A stretch of DNA of 50,264 nucleotides from a virus. The stretch is taken from IMG/VR virus record IMGVR_UViG_3300028376_000009, positions 1 through 50,264 of that record. One strand, given 5' to 3'. Numbering within the stretch: the stretch's first letter is position 1; the number at the start of each line of letters is the position of its first letter. Both the position numbers and the translations under genes were made by a program. This document shows, piece after piece, positions 34,576-42,036 of the stretch. The notes beneath the pieces were generated by a model. That model was not told the origin of the DNA, did not search any database, and saw nothing but the letters and a program-made list of their open reading frames with translations.

Positions 34576-34585
34576 GCCAACCCAC

Positions 34586-34634
34586 GTGCGTGGTTACTTT
34601 GCTTTGACTTGACAACCAAACAATAACCACGCAC
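34586..34634 (+). promoter_or_regulatory. tmRNA promoter region with 11-bp inverted repeat
   Basis: GTGCGTGGTTA (34586-34596) and TAACCACGCAC (34624-34634) are exact inverted repeats flanking TTGACA (34609-34614). A -10 box is not clear (CACAGT or CAGTAT lie near 34632-34639). The repeat may be an operator or a leader stem. The mature tmRNA starts at 34662. Confidence 0.45.
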
Positions 34635-35072
34635 AGTATCTTTTTGTTCTTTGTAAATTTCGGGGGTGTACCAGGATTCGACTGCATGTTGAAGCTTTCC
34701 CTTGGCACGTAGGATTGAGCAGATCCGTATAAAGCTCGGTAACCATTATAAATGGCGAAGAAGAAAGCAACATCGTTGAGTTCTCAGCTTTTGCTCGTGC
34801 ACAAAATGCACCTGCACTTGCTGCGGCGTAAGCCCCTCAGCGTACAGGTCTCACGACTTGGCCAAAAATCCTGCAGCGTTCAAAGATGCAGGATGAGGTT
34901 CGAAACTACATGAACTCGGGAACATGCGAAAGACGGTAACACCGTGTTCCTTAAACAACCAGTTATCTGCTACTCAAGTCCGGCGTTTGTTGCGGACTTG
35001 AGTCTAAGACTTACAGCAAACTAAACGTGCTATAACAGGGGATTGAGAAGGCATGTAGGACGCGGGTTCGAT

Positions 35073-35849
35073 CAACGGTCGACCTTGCTGGTGACAGCAA
35101 GTGCAAAAGTGGGTGAATTGAAAGCATAGATTTTTCTATGTCTGGGAACCGTACTTGTGATGACGCAAGCGGCAATCAGCAGCCAAGCTTCGGGTACACC
35201 CGAAGAAGGTTCAGAGACTACTGGAGGGATATAGTTCCCTTAATTACCAGTTTTAGCGCCCACGAACTCAGATGTAATTTTCAGAAACTCTACGGTTTCT
35301 TCTTTGGAGTATTTATTCTTCATCCAATTGATAGCGCGTGACACAAACTCTACGTTTGTTTTCGTGTAACCTTTGGAGGGATTGATACGATCTAAAGAAG
35401 CATATTTGTAGAATCTTTCTGAACCAAGTTTATGACCTTCGGGAAGTATCAGCTGAATGCCAGAATATGGACAAGTTCTGTTCTGGCGTTCCCATACTTC
35501 TTCGAGGTCTTCCATTTTTAATTCAATGTTTTTTTGATTCTTACGTTTCGTAGACATTATTTTAAAGATGTACTTAAACTTGGATGACTCAACACGACGA
35601 TTTTTCGCGTGCTTTGAAATGTCATAATCACTTCGATTATCAATTATACGCTGCGTAGTCTCAGGACTACAACCATAGCAATGTAGCGCACAGTAGAACT
35701 TGTCTTTTCCAAGACGTAGTTTTCTGTTGTACTCTTTCTTTGGTTTGGAAAATTTGGTTCCACACGTATGACAGGTTAATTCGACTGAGTTCATGATATA
35801 GTCCAGTACCTTAGGAAACTAGGGTGGAGCTGTCAAGCTCTAACAACTG
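35073..35849 (+). mobile_element. Group I intron in the T-loop of tmRNA
   Basis: The 5' exon ends in U (TTCGAT) and the intron ends in G, as group I splicing requires. The exon end TCGAT pairs with GTCGA at 35078-35082 with the U-G pair at the splice site (P1). The conserved core is visible: Q-like AATCAGCAGCCAAGC (35174-35188), P6 hairpin CTTCGGG/CCCGAAG, R-like GTTCAGAGACTA (35209-35220), and S-like GATATAGTCC (35795-35804), whose TAGTC pairs with GACTA to form P7. The endonuclease gene fills the P8 loop. Length 777 bases. Confidence 0.88.
35240..35794 (-). CDS. Intron-encoded HNH homing endonuclease (antisense to the tmRNA)
   Basis: 184 residues on the minus strand, its start adjoining the S element and its end inside the P8 loop. 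N-terminal zinc knuckle (CHTCGTKF, and CALHCYGC); C-terminal HNH-type core CPYSGIQLIL with SLDRINPSKGYTKTNVEFVSR, where D, R, N form the active region. Such enzymes cut intronless tmRNA genes and so spread the intron. Being antisense, its mRNA cannot come from the tmRNA transcript, so it needs its own promoter. Codon use is AT-richer than its surroundings, as expected for a mobile gene. Confidence 0.82.
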   Translation of the reverse strand: MNSVELTCHTCGTKFSKPKKEYNRKLRLGKDKFYCALHCYGCSPETTQRIIDNRSDYDISKHAKNRRVESSKFKYIFKIMSTKRKNQKNIELKMEDLEEVWERQNRTCPYSGIQLILPEGHKLGSERFYKYASLDRINPSKGYTKTNVEFVSRAINWMKNKYSKEETVEFLKITSEFVGAKTGN

Positions 35850-35905
35850 TCCCGCCACCTCCACCATCTAACCCAGGACAAGTCGCCAGGCACTGTCCAC
35901 CCGAT

Positions 35906-35966
35906 TGGTTACACCCCACCACTTTACCTTGGCTTTGAGAAAAGCCTTGGGGTGTGACCAAACACT
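35906..35966 (+). ncRNA. Structured non-coding segment after tmRNA
   Basis: TGGTTACACCCC (35906-35917) pairs with GGGGTGTGACCA (35949-35960), 11 of 12 pairs, and encloses GGCTTT-GAGA-AAAGCC (35931-35946), a perfect stem with a GNRA loop. No reading frame covers it. It may be a small RNA or part of a tmRNA trailer. Confidence 0.45.
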
Positions 35967-35994
35967 TTGCGGTTCACCGCATATATCGTCAATT

Positions 35995-36037
35995 AATTAG
36001 GACCCCTGTCGAGTAGTCGCGGCAGGGGTCCGTAATT
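35995..36037 (+). terminator. Strong terminator-like hairpin after tmRNA
   Basis: GGACCCCTG (36000-36008) pairs exactly with CAGGGGTCC (36023-36031), extended by AATTA/TAATT across one bulge, and followed by CTCCTTTTTAA. It would end the tmRNA transcript. Confidence 0.65.
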
Positions 36038-36078
36038 GCGCTCCTTTTTAACTATCAAATCTACCTCAAATTTTGGGG

Positions 36079-36108
36079 TTGCATCGCGTCCCTTTAGACG
36101 CATACTTT
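36079..36108 (+). promoter_or_regulatory. Sigma-70-like promoter, near-leaderless
   Basis: TTGCAT (36079-36084), 18-base spacer, TACTTT (36103-36108), ATG ten bases further on at 36119. Confidence 0.5.
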
Positions 36109-36118
36109 CAAAATAAAC

Positions 36119-37165
36119 ATGGACTACAGAACCGATAATAACCCAAGAGGTATCAACTTTCTAGTCTCTCGCCTTGGTGATGATAAGCCCGGCTACCTCA
36201 CTGCGAAACAAGCAGAGGAAGAAGTCGAGCCAACAAAGTTCGCGCTAGAGACACGCAAAGAATACCCATATACGACACCCCGCGAAACTTGGATGTCGTA
36301 TGCATACCTTAAAACAGCGAACACTAAACTGGCGACCGGCACCGAGGAGTTTGTTGACCGGCGCTTACGTCTGGCGTCGGCTCGTTTTGGAATTGATGAT
36401 GACCTCGTTGAAGTTGACGCATTGGTTGCAGAGTTCAAAAAAGAAGCAGCTGCTTCACAACCAATGCGTAAGTACGCGTTAACAATTGAGCGCGGTGAGG
36501 AATCACATAACATGTACCCTGTTAACTCCAAGGCAGAATTACGCAACAGCATGTCCCACATTCAAAACGCAGACGCACTCCCCATTGAATGGATGAAGCA
36601 GGCCTGCGTTGCACTTGTGGACAAGGCTGAGGAAATGGGCGTATCACGCAATGAGATCCCTGAAAAAGTTTTACAGTTGGGTGTACGCCGTGAACCAAAC
36701 TTTGAGAAGGCTGCCATGGTTGCTCGTAACCGTGGCATGTTCGTCAAGGACAGGGAGATCGTTGAACTCTACAAGGAGATTGTAAAGAGTGCAGCCGCCG
36801 ACGACGAGAGTCAGATCAACCGCTACATCGAACTCTGGACAGACCTTGACCGCGCCGAGGGCATCAAATCTTATGGTAAGGGTATTGCGGACCCTTACAC
36901 CGCTTTCCTCTCTGGTGAAGAGTCCGTATACATTGACAAGATTGCCAGCGAGAACGTATTCCTTATGAACACTCTAATACCCACAGAGGCATTCTTGAAC
37001 ACCAAGCAGTTTGTGCACGAAAAGTTCAGCAAAAAGGCCGCAGAGAATATCATATCATGGATCGATGAACACGGCCATGATGGAGTTGCATTGAGCCGCA
37101 AGCTCAATGAACTGCCACTTGATTCGCAACGTGACCTGGCGCAGCTGCTGGTTAAACGGGCGTAA
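36119..37165 (+). CDS. Hypothetical protein, 348 aa
   Basis: Mostly helical, acidic, with Ala/Glu/Lys-rich stretches (AEEEVEPTKFALETRKEYPY; EEFVDRRLRLASARFGID). No family recognised. Followed two bases later by another unknown gene. Helical composition and length would suit a scaffold or virion-internal protein; nothing confirms this. No Shine-Dalgarno. Confidence 0.6.
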   Translation: MDYRTDNNPRGINFLVSRLGDDKPGYLTAKQAEEEVEPTKFALETRKEYPYTTPRETWMSYAYLKTANTKLATGTEEFVDRRLRLASARFGIDDDLVEVDALVAEFKKEAAASQPMRKYALTIERGEESHNMYPVNSKAELRNSMSHIQNADALPIEWMKQACVALVDKAEEMGVSRNEIPEKVLQLGVRREPNFEKAAMVARNRGMFVKDREIVELYKEIVKSAAADDESQINRYIELWTDLDRAEGIKSYGKGIADPYTAFLSGEESVYIDKIASENVFLMNTLIPTEAFLNTKQFVHEKFSKKAAENIISWIDEHGHDGVALSRKLNELPLDSQRDLAQLLVKRA

Positions 37166-37167
37166 CA

Positions 37168-37713
37168 ATGATTGAAGGCACACTAACCAAAGCAGACCGC
37201 AAGGAAGTATATCGCTTGTTATCCGACTCGGACACACACGCAATTGTAGTGCTTACCATCTGTCTCTCTCAGTACTCAGATTACTTTGAAATGGACCCGT
37301 TGGAGATTTATGCACGCTTGAGCGACGATTTCTCCGTAACGATGCCTGAGGCCCTGGAGAATCGCTTGCAGGCTATTACCACTGCCATGACTACCAATCT
37401 CTTTGAAACGGACCCCAGCGTCTACGATTCGGTCGTAAAGGCCATTTCTGATGGTGACCCCGATCTGGAGTACGGCGCGTCAGACACAACAGTGGATGAA
37501 TTGATGTGGGCAGAGTATCAGATCAAGCTCGCCAAGAACGAAGAATTACAATTTAGTCCCGCCGTTGAGGTGGTACGTAAGGTACTCGCACAAGACGAGG
37601 ACAACATCGAAGAAGTCGATGACATTGCAGAAACTCTTGAAGAGCATAGAGCTAAGCTACTAGCTGATCTACAAGCAGTGGGCTTTGAAGTTGAACGAGT
37701 CCCTGAATTTTAA
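37168..37713 (+). CDS. Hypothetical acidic protein, 181 aa
   Basis: Very acidic (for example DEDNIEEVDDIAETLEEH), helical, two bases after the previous gene. Function unknown; probably works with it. The end of this gene marks a change to lower GC content. Confidence 0.58.
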   Translation: MIEGTLTKADRKEVYRLLSDSDTHAIVVLTICLSQYSDYFEMDPLEIYARLSDDFSVTMPEALENRLQAITTAMTTNLFETDPSVYDSVVKAISDGDPDLEYGASDTTVDELMWAEYQIKLAKNEELQFSPAVEVVRKVLAQDEDNIEEVDDIAETLEEHRAKLLADLQAVGFEVERVPEF

Positions 37714-37717
37714 GCGA

Positions 37718-37795
37718 CCTACACGCGTAGGCGCGTCAACATCCCTCAACCGGGATATATAGTTCCACGGCTTTAAGGCCGCTGCAACAGCTTTG
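37718..37795 (+). other. Intergenic hairpin cluster
   Basis: Three short stems in succession: CCTAC/GTAGG, ATCCC/GGGAT and CGGC/GCCG, with no T-run. They open an AT-rich islet that ends near 39.4 kb. No reading frame covers them. Confidence 0.4.
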
Positions 37796-37849
37796 TATTA
37801 TTTTAACAATTAGCACGAAGCATAGCAAACGGAAACAATAAACAATATT

Positions 37850-38146
37850 ATGATAAACAGATTTTCAAAATTAGACAGTACCCAAATAGAACGTAAAACA
37901 TGGGAAGAATTTAGAGACGCCAAACTTTTATGGTGGATAAACAAATCACTACAACTATTTGGGTGGTCAATCATCGTTAATCTAAATGAAGACGGAACAA
38001 TCTCGGAGTGCTACCCTGCACGGGTTGGATTTCGTGGATTCACGGAAGAAAATGATGACGATGGATTCGTTGGGTTGACCCAATATCTCGCGGAAAACTC
38101 CGAAAAGCTGACTAAAGATATAGCACCTTTAATTAAGGACGTGTGA
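37850..38146 (+). CDS. Hypothetical protein, 98 aa (AT-rich islet)
   Basis: Codons are AT-rich (ATA, AAA, TTA) compared with the neighbours. The protein (NRFSKLDSTQIERKTWEEFR) is of unknown function. Seven bases separate it from the next gene. Probably acquired from another source. Confidence 0.5.
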   Translation: MINRFSKLDSTQIERKTWEEFRDAKLLWWINKSLQLFGWSIIVNLNEDGTISECYPARVGFRGFTEENDDDGFVGLTQYLAENSEKLTKDIAPLIKDV

Positions 38147-38152
38147 AAAATA

Positions 38153-38566
38153 ATGCCAAATTATAAAATAACATATATATCAGAGAATGAGGTAAGATCA
38201 AGATCGGTAATAGATACATCTCCAGATTATGACGCAGCAGTCAGAGTTGCTGCCAACTTTAAAGATGCAAAAATCATAAGCATCGTAGAGCTAAAAATTT
38301 CCTGTACAAAATACCTCCTATGGCTGACAAATAAAAACACTGCTGGAATGATGCAGGAAATCGTTAATGAAATGTATTTTGAAGATGGGGAATACCTGGA
38401 GGCTAAGGATGTATCCGGAGGGGATATGGTAGAGCTACTCTTCCAGGTGTTATCAGAGTATAACGCATCGATAGAAGACTACATCAGAGAGTCAGAACAA
38501 CTCGATAAGCTTGGAATTAATAACGAGGAGGCATCTGGGATAGACAGTGGTCTCGAGAAGTCTTAG
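38153..38566 (+). CDS. Hypothetical protein, 137 aa (AT-rich islet)
   Basis: N-terminal half beta/alpha (NYKITYISENEVRSRSVID), C-terminal half acidic and helical. Many AT-rich codons. Its last codons overlap, in another frame, a TnpB-like fragment. Function unknown. Confidence 0.5.
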   Translation: MPNYKITYISENEVRSRSVIDTSPDYDAAVRVAANFKDAKIISIVELKISCTKYLLWLTNKNTAGMMQEIVNEMYFEDGEYLEAKDVSGGDMVELLFQVLSEYNASIEDYIRESEQLDKLGINNEEASGIDSGLEKS

Positions 38567-38769
38567 GTAGGAACGTTGTTATAATCAACGAAGCCTACAC
38601 GAGTAAGACCGCAAATTTGACTGGCGAGATAGTCAATAACCTAGGCGGACGAAAGACCATCACCTCTGGTGGTGTGAAACTCGACCGCGACATAAACGCG
38701 GCTTTAGGAATACTCTTAAAGCCATTGGTGGATCACCCGGTTGCGGTTTACCGCAATTGCAATTGTTAA
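38551..38769 (+). pseudogene. TnpB/OrfB-like transposase C-terminal fragment
   Basis: In one frame the intergenic DNA reads SREVLGRNVVIINEAYTSK, then TGEIVNNLGGRKTITSGG and DRDINAALGILLK, a clear match to the end of TnpB: (V/I)NEAYTSKT before the zinc finger and the RuvC III signature DRDxNAAxxI. The zinc-finger cysteines are replaced (TANLTG instead of TCxxCG; TSGG instead of CxxCG). No start codon and no upstream TnpB domains exist; the frame closes at TAA 38767-38769. TTGCGG-TTTA-CCGCAA (38741-38756) is a hairpin like those near IS200/IS605 ends. It is a decayed remnant. Confidence 0.7.
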
Positions 38770-38774
38770 CATAA

Positions 38775-38780
38775 TATAAC
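38775..38780 (+). promoter_or_regulatory. Candidate -10 box
   Basis: TATAAC ends five bases before the ATG at 38786, the leaderless geometry seen elsewhere, but no -35 box is found at a proper distance. Confidence 0.3.
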
Positions 38781-38785
38781 ATAAA

Positions 38786-39151
38786 ATGAACCTGAGAACA
38801 GATAATATTGAGAACGTAGGGCAATCAAAGAATGACCCTACTGCAGTAACACAGGTTTCGGTACAGCTACACAGAGCCGATGAGTTGGCAGCAACGTATG
38901 AGGATATCGTCGCTATGATGATTTCTGCATTAACTGCACACGAGAAACGTATCAGCTCCATTGTGAACTATAAGGAGAAACCCGTTGCTATCGAGAATGG
39001 AAACTTGAAAAAAGTAGGATCAGAAACAGAAAAGCTTGTCGACCTTGCAAAATGTTTGCAGGAGAAAAACAACAGGATGAACTATCAAAATGAACAGCTA
39101 AAAGAGTTAGTTTTTAACTTAAAACTTATGACAGAACAAATCGAATTATGA
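38786..39151 (+). CDS. Hypothetical coiled-coil-like protein, 121 aa
   Basis: Helical throughout; the C-terminal 50 residues (ETEKLVDLAKCLQEKNNRMN) look like a coiled coil. Overlaps the next gene by four bases. Function unknown. Confidence 0.52.
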   Translation: MNLRTDNIENVGQSKNDPTAVTQVSVQLHRADELAATYEDIVAMMISALTAHEKRISSIVNYKEKPVAIENGNLKKVGSETEKLVDLAKCLQEKNNRMNYQNEQLKELVFNLKLMTEQIEL

Positions 39152-39396
39152 AAGAGTTCAAAATCAGTATGAGTATTTCCGGCGACATAGAAGCCACCGT
39201 GAAACTGGATGGAGAAGAGTTGACCCCCGAAGAGTTCGTAGAACTCTTTCGACACTCTCTAGTATCCTTACCCCTGGTGGAGGGAGAGGATGTAAAAGAC
39301 TACAGGGAGGGTAAAAATGAGACTATAGGGAGGGTCACCCATATAATTGATACCACAGAAAACTGTGAGATAGACCTATCCCCCGAAGAGGGTTAA
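39148..39396 (+). CDS. Hypothetical acidic protein, 82 aa
   Basis: Small protein with alternating strand pattern (EFKISMSISGDIEATVKLDG) and acidic tail. It overlaps the upstream gene by four bases (ATGA). Last plus-strand gene before the convergent terL. Function unknown. Confidence 0.5.
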   Translation: MKEFKISMSISGDIEATVKLDGEELTPEEFVELFRHSLVSLPLVEGEDVKDYREGKNETIGRVTHIIDTTENCEIDLSPEEG

Positions 39397-39413
39397 TAAT
39401 TAGGACAGTGCGC

Positions 39414-39453
39414 AGCGCCATCTTTCGAGCAACACGCCTCGAAAGATGGCGCT
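39414..39453. terminator. Convergent terminator, 16-bp perfect stem
   Basis: 39414-39429 and 39438-39453 are exact reverse complements around an eight-base loop. It sits between the plus-strand unit ending at 39396 and the minus-strand terL ending at 39610, so it may stop both. The flank on the plus side is ATTTATTA. Confidence 0.75.
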
Positions 39454-39609
39454 ATTTATTACGATCCGTAAGTGGATATTGATAAGTTTTAACCTTATCC
39501 TACACTTTTAAATAAATCACTTATAGTCACTAAAACACTATGCAAAATAAATTCAAATTACCATTAAAGAATGCCGCGACGCATATGCGGGTGGATTAAT
39601 TTAGATTGC

Positions 39610-41463
39610 CTACCCACTAATCACATCAACACCATCCGGACGAATGCGAGCACTGGCCCCAGTTGGGCCTGAGATGCGCTCGAGCACAGCATCACGAACA
39701 GCCTCGTCCTCAAAGGCAGTCTCTCCAATAACAAGCTTGGCAAGCTGAATAGCAAAGTTAACGGCGTGCAACGCGTCATCAGGTCGAGCCCCATGGCGTC
39801 GGTACGTGATGTTACCGGCGTCCGTGGGTGAGCGAATCATGTTGGTAAACTGAGTCATAAATTCACACGACTCGTTCCAATTAAAACAACGAATACGACC
39901 GTTCTTTAGCTCGTTGAACAAACTTGTGATAGAGTCAGTCTTGTTCAGGCTAAGCTGATTGTAAAGGTGTGCGTTCGTGCTCTCGCCTGTAAAGACCGAG
40001 TTGGGTCCAGTGTAATTATAAATTACATGGCGGTGTGGGTTGACGTGCTCGCGAATCAGCATGTTATAAAAACCACCTACACCAAAGTCACTTGCTATTG
40101 AGTGTCCGTTGTAACGCTTGTGTAAGTCACAGATACCCCCTGCAATATGGCCATACTTCATGCCGGAGTACTGATCAAAGTGAATAATCTCAAAGTTCCA
40201 ATCCTTGGTCACCCCAATTAAGGCGTGTACCGTGTAGGATTGCTTGAGCTTGTGTGCAGGAATGTAATCACTACCACCCCAGTCACAACCACTAATAACG
40301 TAACGGTAACCCCCAGCCTTGGCCTTCTTCAATAGCGCGGCCCGTGGACCTAGATCGCTTACAGCCTCCAGCTCTTTCACGGTAATTTCTCGGGCACCTT
40401 CCTGTGTGGCAATCCCGAGCACCTCCTCGTAAAACTCCTTTTTATCTTTTTTCAAAGACTGCTGATAAATTGGCCACCACTTTTCCGCACGCTCGGTGTT
40501 CTCTGGAACAATAATCTTTGGGACATGAAGACCTATACGACCTGCATTCAACATATTGATGCTCTGATGATCCCACTGGCCTTTACGAACGTCCAAAGGC
40601 TTACCGCACTTCACACAGCACACACCCTTAGGTTGAATCATCTCCATAACATTATGTTCCAACGTGGGATAGTTATCGTGGTTACAGCCCTCACACCTCA
40701 TACGCCACAAAGAACGCGACGTTGTCTCGTACGTGGTCTCCAACGCAGAGTCTATAGTTTTACTGGTACCGGTCTTGGTAATCATGGGCATAGGACTTTG
40801 TGTGATAACCTCCTCTACTTCTAACTCAAGCGATGGATCGAAGTCCTGGTACTCGTCGTAGTTCAACCAGTCCATAGAGTTACCACGAACCTTGTCGGCG
40901 TTGGTAAGAACGTAAACCATCTTGAGGACGCTTTGATTCGGCCACTCCTTGTAAAAAAGGTTTTGGCGGTAGTTCTTGTGTTCTGAGTTAAACCTGTATG
41001 CTTGCGACACTTCCTTGTACTTGTCACCTAGCGTTTTCAACTGTTCAATGCGGGGTGTGATCAACATGCTTCGCAACCCATTGAACAGCTGCAAAGACAG
41101 GATATCGCGAATAGCCAGACACGTACTCTTAATAATCTGACGCGACCCTTTGATACACAAAACACTTTCACGACCAAATGTTAAGTTAAACATTGCGTAC
41201 GCGTACGGGAAGTTCCTTAGTGAGAACGCATCGGTACGCGGATAGCGTGGAAAATAAAAACTCAACAACGGGGTTAGATTGAAGTTAGTAAACCGCAGTA
41301 AATCCATGATGGCTGCATCCAATTGCTTTTTGTACTTTGGATTGGCCCGTGCTGATTCCGCAAGTTTTGCGCACTTTACTGCGCGATCATTGAGCCCCTG
41401 TTGAAACTTCGTGTCCTTCCTCAAGGCTAACTCATAATCAAAAAAAGTATTTGTGTTGTCCAT
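39610..41463 (-). CDS. terL: Terminase large subunit
   Basis: 617 residues, the ATP-driven DNA packaging motor and nuclease. Walker A-like GSRQIIKS (106-113), Walker B LNYDEYQDF with D203/E204, a zinc-binding insertion with CEGC (257-260) and CVKC (283-286) as in GpA-type terminases, and a C-terminal RNase H-fold nuclease with SGCDWGGSD and ASDFGVGG. It is alone on the minus strand with a strong promoter. No small subunit is seen next to it. Confidence 0.88.
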   Translation of the reverse strand: MDNTNTFFDYELALRKDTKFQQGLNDRAVKCAKLAESARANPKYKKQLDAAIMDLLRFTNFNLTPLLSFYFPRYPRTDAFSLRNFPYAYAMFNLTFGRESVLCIKGSRQIIKSTCLAIRDILSLQLFNGLRSMLITPRIEQLKTLGDKYKEVSQAYRFNSEHKNYRQNLFYKEWPNQSVLKMVYVLTNADKVRGNSMDWLNYDEYQDFDPSLELEVEEVITQSPMPMITKTGTSKTIDSALETTYETTSRSLWRMRCEGCNHDNYPTLEHNVMEMIQPKGVCCVKCGKPLDVRKGQWDHQSINMLNAGRIGLHVPKIIVPENTERAEKWWPIYQQSLKKDKKEFYEEVLGIATQEGAREITVKELEAVSDLGPRAALLKKAKAGGYRYVISGCDWGGSDYIPAHKLKQSYTVHALIGVTKDWNFEIIHFDQYSGMKYGHIAGGICDLHKRYNGHSIASDFGVGGFYNMLIREHVNPHRHVIYNYTGPNSVFTGESTNAHLYNQLSLNKTDSITSLFNELKNGRIRCFNWNESCEFMTQFTNMIRSPTDAGNITYRRHGARPDDALHAVNFAIQLAKLVIGETAFEDEAVRDAVLERISGPTGASARIRPDGVDVISG

Positions 41464-41478
41464 ACGTATAGTGTTAGG

Positions 41479-41506
41479 CTTATACGATGAAGAATAGAAG
41501 TGTCAA
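41479..41506 (-). promoter_or_regulatory. Sigma-70-like promoter for terL
   Basis: On the minus strand: TTGACA (41506-41501), 16-base spacer, TATAAG (41484-41479). The ATG at 41463 is 15 bases further, leaving a leader of about nine bases. Confidence 0.75.
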
Positions 41507-41620
41507 CAGTTATCGTATCACACGTGACGGAGTAACAAGAGTCCCTAACAGATTTCCTGTTAACCGTTTGCGCAATATATCTTGGTTCAAAATATGGCCA
41601 AAAAAGACTAAACAATAAAT

Positions 41621-42028
41621 ATGCCCGTAAAAAAAACTACATCCAAGACGGCAAAAACAAAGGAACCGACAGCGAAGCGTGTAGCAACAGGCATCGGAGA
41701 ACATGACCTTGTTCTAGATTGCTCGCTAACGCTCAAGACTAAGTACGGTGACCCAGTGAAAGTTGAGTGCACAATACCGTTTAACAATGCACTGGTTCCC
41801 GCATTTATTCCGGACACACAACAGGCTGTACAACAAATGGTTGAGACAGTCATACGCGACAGGTTCCTGTTGCAGTCACGCCACTTCTTCAATAACAAAC
41901 GGGAAGAGAGTCTACCAAAAGTAGACGCGCAGCCCTTGCTTAAAGACCGTGGCAACAAACAACCAAAGATGAGCGACACATCCCAGCTGGCAAACTCGTC
42001 ATTTGATTTCGAAGAAGAAACCCAATAA
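41621..42028 (+). CDS. Hypothetical protein, 135 aa
   Basis: Basic N-terminal tail (VKKTTSKTAKTKEPTAKR), a beta-rich middle (DLVLDCSLTLKTKYGDPVKV) and an unstructured C-terminus. Divergent from terL and first gene of the recombination block. Function unknown. Confidence 0.55.
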   Translation: MPVKKTTSKTAKTKEPTAKRVATGIGEHDLVLDCSLTLKTKYGDPVKVECTIPFNNALVPAFIPDTQQAVQQMVETVIRDRFLLQSRHFFNNKREESLPKVDAQPLLKDRGNKQPKMSDTSQLANSSFDFEEETQ

Positions 42029-42036
42029 TAGGAATT

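Larger units (their letters stand above)
34662..35866 (+). ncRNA. ssrA: tmRNA (ssrA), phage-encoded, interrupted by a group I intron
   Basis: tmRNA rescues stalled ribosomes, acting as both alanine tRNA and message for a degradation tag. The acceptor arm is GGGGGTG (34662-34668) with CACCTCC before the ACCA end (35866). GGATTCGAC near 34673 is the typical 5' motif. The tag frame runs from GGC at 34754 to TAA at 34829-34831; it begins GEEESNIV and ends in APALAAA, matching the canonical C-terminal LAA degron. The T arm reads GCGGG-TTCGAT, then an intron, then T-CCCGC. Removing 35073-35849 restores a normal T arm and gives about 428 bases. No SmpB gene is seen; the host protein would be used. 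Confidence 0.92.

Noticed and set aside
34754-34831. The tag reading frame as an ordinary small gene
   Set aside because: It has no start codon or ribosome-binding site of its own and lies exactly where the tmRNA message segment should be.
38524-38769. A working TnpB or IS605 element
   Set aside because: Only the C-terminal end is present, with the zinc ligands lost and no start codon.
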